Positions 32,843-34,696 of a stretch of DNA of 34,696 bases are shown piece by piece. This DNA comes from an uncultured Porphyromonadaceae bacterium. Lineage in GTDB: Bacteria > Bacteroidota > Bacteroidia > Bacteroidales > Muribaculaceae. The translations under genes and the position numbers were made by a program. The stretch's first letter is position 1; every line of letters starts with the position of its first letter. The notes under the pieces are model-generated. The model was not told the origin of the DNA. It made no database searches and saw nothing but the letters and a program-made list of their open reading frames with translations. The DNA lies in assembly GCA_937901905.1 (NCBI GenBank), contig CALDIF010000054.1:1-34696 (forward strand), read 5' to 3'.

Positions 32843-33052
32843 TTACGTCTCCAGTACGTCGTGTATGGCTTCGATGACATGGGCGACCATAGGCAGGGGT
32901 ATGCTGATGCGGTAACGCCTGTTGCCCTTGTTGTGCTCCGTAATCATCAAGTAGTCACATTGTCCGTTGGTTCCGTCGTGCAGGTCCACACTGTATTTCT
33001 TGCCCGATGAGTTCACCCACACCTGTTTCTTGATTTCGAGTGCTTTGTCCAT
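32843..33052 (-). CDS. 69-aa protein, possible PurA-like fold
   Basis: A 69-residue protein with VWVNSSGKKYSVDLHDG, CDYLMITEHNKGNRRYRISI and MVAHVIEAIHDVL. The strand-strand-helix pattern recalls the PUR-alpha/DUF3276-type nucleic-acid-binding repeat of Bacteroidetes, but this is a weak visual match. It sits between the DUF4494 and MazG-like genes. The role is unknown. Confidence 0.6.
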   Translation of the reverse strand: MDKALEIKKQVWVNSSGKKYSVDLHDGTNGQCDYLMITEHNKGNRRYRISIPLPMVAHVIEAIHDVLET

Positions 33053-33073
33053 AGTGCTGTTGAGTTATTGTCA

Positions 33074-33544
33074 TTAGGTTCTCACTTCGATGCTTGCGCC
33101 GAGCCTTGTGAGCTCTTCCATTGCCTCTCGTTGGGCAAACACATCAAGAATGTTGGTCTCCTTGATTGACTCGATTTCGTAATCCACGACGGATTGTGCC
33201 ATGTGCTGCCGTGCGTGTTCCTTTGCCTTGTCGATGTTCTCTTCCTGGAACAACACATACAGGGTCTGTCGTTTCTCTTTCATGCTCTTCTCGTCAATGG
33301 TGATGAGGTTGAACTTGACGAGAAAGAAAAGATCGCCGCCGTTGAATACGACTTCGCCGTATTGCGCTTTCTTTTCGTGAGTCACCTCGAAGTCTCCGAC
33401 GATGTAAGGCTCCATCTTTTTGGTGATGCGTGCCTCTGCCTCGGTGAACGAGAGCGCATCGAGGGCGTAAGTCTCACTCACTTTCTTTTGGGTGCCGTCC
33501 TCCAGCACCCTGTCGATTTTGATTTTTACTTCAAAAAATGTCAT
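33074..33544 (-). CDS. DUF4494 family protein (156 aa)
   Basis: The protein matches DUF4494, a family typical of Bacteroidetes: MTFFEVKIKIDRVLEDGTQK, KVSETYALDALSFTEAEARI, then FNLITIDEKSMKEKRQTLYV and VVDYEIESIKETNILDVF. The frame is open back to 33574, but homologues begin at the WFE or FFE motif, so I use the ATG at 33544; it overlaps the preceding gene by 14 bases. Function is unknown. Confidence 0.88.
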   Translation of the reverse strand: MTFFEVKIKIDRVLEDGTQKKVSETYALDALSFTEAEARITKKMEPYIVGDFEVTHEKKAQYGEVVFNGGDLFFLVKFNLITIDEKSMKEKRQTLYVLFQEENIDKAKEHARQHMAQSVVDYEIESIKETNILDVFAQREAMEELTRLGASIEVRT

Positions 33545-33821
33545 TTTTCGTAAACAAATTAGTGTTTTCGCCACTTTTTTGGCGTAATCGTAAATCCATT
33601 GTCGCTAACAGTCGCTCTATCGAGTCCACATTCGCCGTGCCGAGGAAGCGGATGCCCAGCAGGTCGGCGCGTGTATGGGAGCAGAGGTCTTTGAGGGTGG
33701 TTATCCCTTGCCCTTTGAGTATTCGCAACACATTGGGAGGGAAACCGAGTTCGTTCAGTCTTGCACGCAGCACCTGTGCCATGTGCAACTCGTTTTGATT
33801 GAGAAGTTCATTGATGTTCAT
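33531..33821 (-). CDS. RNA polymerase alpha-subunit C-terminal-domain-like protein (96 aa)
   Basis: A stand-alone copy of the alpha-CTD fold: PPNVLRILKGQGITTLKDL, then SHTRADLLGIRFLGTANVDS and IERLLATMDLRL, which is the helix-hairpin-helix pattern that in RpoA contacts UP elements and activators. The N-terminal 25 residues are different. It could compete with host alpha for DNA or regulators, or tether polymerase to phage promoters. It lies in the non-structural block, far from the sigma-factor gene. Confidence 0.75.
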   Translation of the reverse strand: MNINELLNQNELHMAQVLRARLNELGFPPNVLRILKGQGITTLKDLCSHTRADLLGIRFLGTANVDSIERLLATMDLRLRQKSGENTNLFTKNDIF

Positions 33822-33824
33822 AGT

Positions 33825-33873
33825 TCGGGAGTGGGAAAAAGTTATTACCTTTGCACCTACTCCCGATTTTTTT
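33825..33873 (+). promoter_or_regulatory. Hairpin with T-run and embedded promoter box, plus strand
   Basis: TCGGGAGT (33825-33832) and ACTCCCGA (33859-33866) are perfect complements around a 26-base spacer, followed by seven Ts. On the plus strand the spacer holds TACCTTTG (33846-33853), a good Bacteroidetes -7 box pointing away from the genes. Either a plus-strand terminator, a short antisense promoter, or an invertible element; see findings. Confidence 0.45.
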
Positions 33874-33882
33874 GATATTTCT

Positions 33883-34413
33883 TTAAGCCTCGCCCGCTGG
33901 TACCGGTTGAGGCTTTTGCTTCATCATGGCCAGTGCCTCATACATTCGAGCCTGGTATTCGGGGTGCATTTGCATGAAGTAGCACACCGAAGAGAGTATG
34001 ATGTCCCGTGCGTCCTCTCTCTGCTCTATCATCATGGCGACAGTCTTGGCGAGATCTTCGGGACGTTTCGCCACATCTTTCTCAGGTGATGCCATCATCA
34101 ATGCGCCATGCTTATCCTCTGTCGTGCCGATGAAAATCATCGTCGGCACTATCTTGCCGACTTCTATCAGCAATTCGTTAAGTCTTTTTTGAATATCCAT
34201 TACTTTTTTGTAATCTTGGTTAAGTTCATCAATTATTTTCTTTAACTCGGGACCCATATCAGCGTCTTTCACCTCAAGGGTAACGGAGTTTTGGTATGAG
34301 CCAGGTTTGAAATCCGAGACAGGATCTTCCGTAGAAAAATGCACGTTCTCGACAATGCCAAGCGGTTTACCGTCCACAAAGATTTGCGAGGGTTTAGACT
34401 GGAGTCCCATCAT
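33883..34413 (-). CDS. Uncharacterised protein (176 aa)
   Basis: A protein with a beta-rich first half (PSQIFVDGKPLGIVENVHFS, SYQNSVTLEVKDADMGPE) and a helical second half (KKIIDELNQDYKKVMDIQK), ending in a region with MHPEYQARMYEALAMMKQKP. The frame is open to 34437, but I choose the ATG at 34413 because it reduces the overlap with the gene before it from 44 to 20 bases; a third Met is at 34410. No family is recognised. Confidence 0.65.
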   Translation of the reverse strand: MMGLQSKPSQIFVDGKPLGIVENVHFSTEDPVSDFKPGSYQNSVTLEVKDADMGPELKKIIDELNQDYKKVMDIQKRLNELLIEVGKIVPTMIFIGTTEDKHGALMMASPEKDVAKRPEDLAKTVAMMIEQREDARDIILSSVCYFMQMHPEYQARMYEALAMMKQKPQPVPAGEA

Positions 34414-34696
34414 TCTTCGGTTTAGGGGGTGCACCATCGGGGTTCTCTTCTTCTTCCACGTTGAGTTCCTTGAACACTTTCAAAGCAAGACGACGCAAGG
34501 CAGAGTTCATAAGTTCCTGAACGGTGCGTCTCATCGAGCTGCTCAACTTGCTCGTCTTATCCATCACACGCGGATACTCTGCCATGATATAGCTGGGTCT
34601 CAGCAGTTGCTTATCATACAGACGCAGTAATGGGGATGCTCTCAATTTGCTGCGTCCACCAGCCGAGGTGATAGCACGGTCAATCTCATTGCAGAC
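34394..34696 (-). CDS. Partial uncharacterised protein, 5' end beyond the right edge
   Basis: The frame is open from the window edge to the stop at 34394, giving the last 100 residues. They are basic and helical (LLRLYDKQLLRPSYIMAEYP, then LSSSMRRTVQELMNSALRRL) and end in an acidic, Pro-rich tail (EEEENPDGAPPKPKND). It overlaps the following gene. Nothing more can be said without the start. Confidence 0.65.
   Translation of the reverse strand, partial: VCNEIDRAITSAGGRSKLRASPLLRLYDKQLLRPSYIMAEYPRVMDKTSKLSSSMRRTVQELMNSALRRLALKVFKELNVEEEENPDGAPPKPKNDGTPV

Overview
The window is 34.7 kb of a tailed bacteriophage (or prophage) of a Bacteroidales host. Every gene I can support lies on the minus strand, so the map reads right to left. 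The host assignment rests on several things: Bacteroidetes-type promoter boxes (TAnnTTTG), mostly Shine-Dalgarno-free starts, families typical of Bacteroidales phages and mobile elements (DUF4494, DUF3846, a DUF2693/SH3-barrel protein), and a tail fibre end that resembles Bacteroides DGR targets. No integrase, replication genes, lysis genes, tRNA, rRNA or CRISPR array are present, and both ends cut through genes.

Layout in transcription order. (1) 34696-29494 is a non-structural block. It holds two uncharacterised proteins, an RNA polymerase alpha-CTD-like protein, a DUF4494 protein, a small protein and a MazG-like protein. It then has a ParB-like protein, a TET-associated-type glycosyltransferase, a RarA/MgsA C-terminal-domain protein and a nucleotide-sugar epimerase/dehydratase. 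It closes with a strong terminator at 29428-29474. (2) 29413-26825 is the packaging block: a 54-aa ORF, terminase small subunit and an unusually long terminase large subunit. (3) 26683-26093 is an accessory acidic protein behind its own promoter. (4) 25917-18600 is head and connector: portal, a prohead protease with an added Cys-rich tail, HK97-type major capsid protein, an acidic repeat protein, two connector-type proteins, the tail tube, a 57-aa ORF, a tail-completion-like protein and a 62-aa ORF. (5) 18593-13708 is the 1427-aa tape measure protein and a 201-aa partner. (6) 13532-11556 is a second accessory and regulatory island: a solitary AT-rich gene between two terminators, a coiled-coil protein, an ECF-like sigma factor, an SH3-barrel protein and a DUF3846 protein. 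(7) 11416-1 holds two tail-tip proteins and a giant fibre of at least 2789 residues that runs off the left edge.

The long tape measure and the HK97-like head genes suggest a long-tailed, probably siphovirus-like particle.

The most notable structure is regulatory. Two different promoter-like cassettes each occur twice, in the same order: cassette I, accessory gene(s), cassette II, structural genes. The first set starts after terminase and the second just after the sigma-factor gene. With the phage sigma factor and the alpha-CTD-like protein, this suggests a phage-specific transcription programme. Other points of interest are the glycosyltransferase/epimerase/ParB cassette, a probable diversity-generating-retroelement variable region at the left edge, and a degenerate second nuclease-like domain in TerL.
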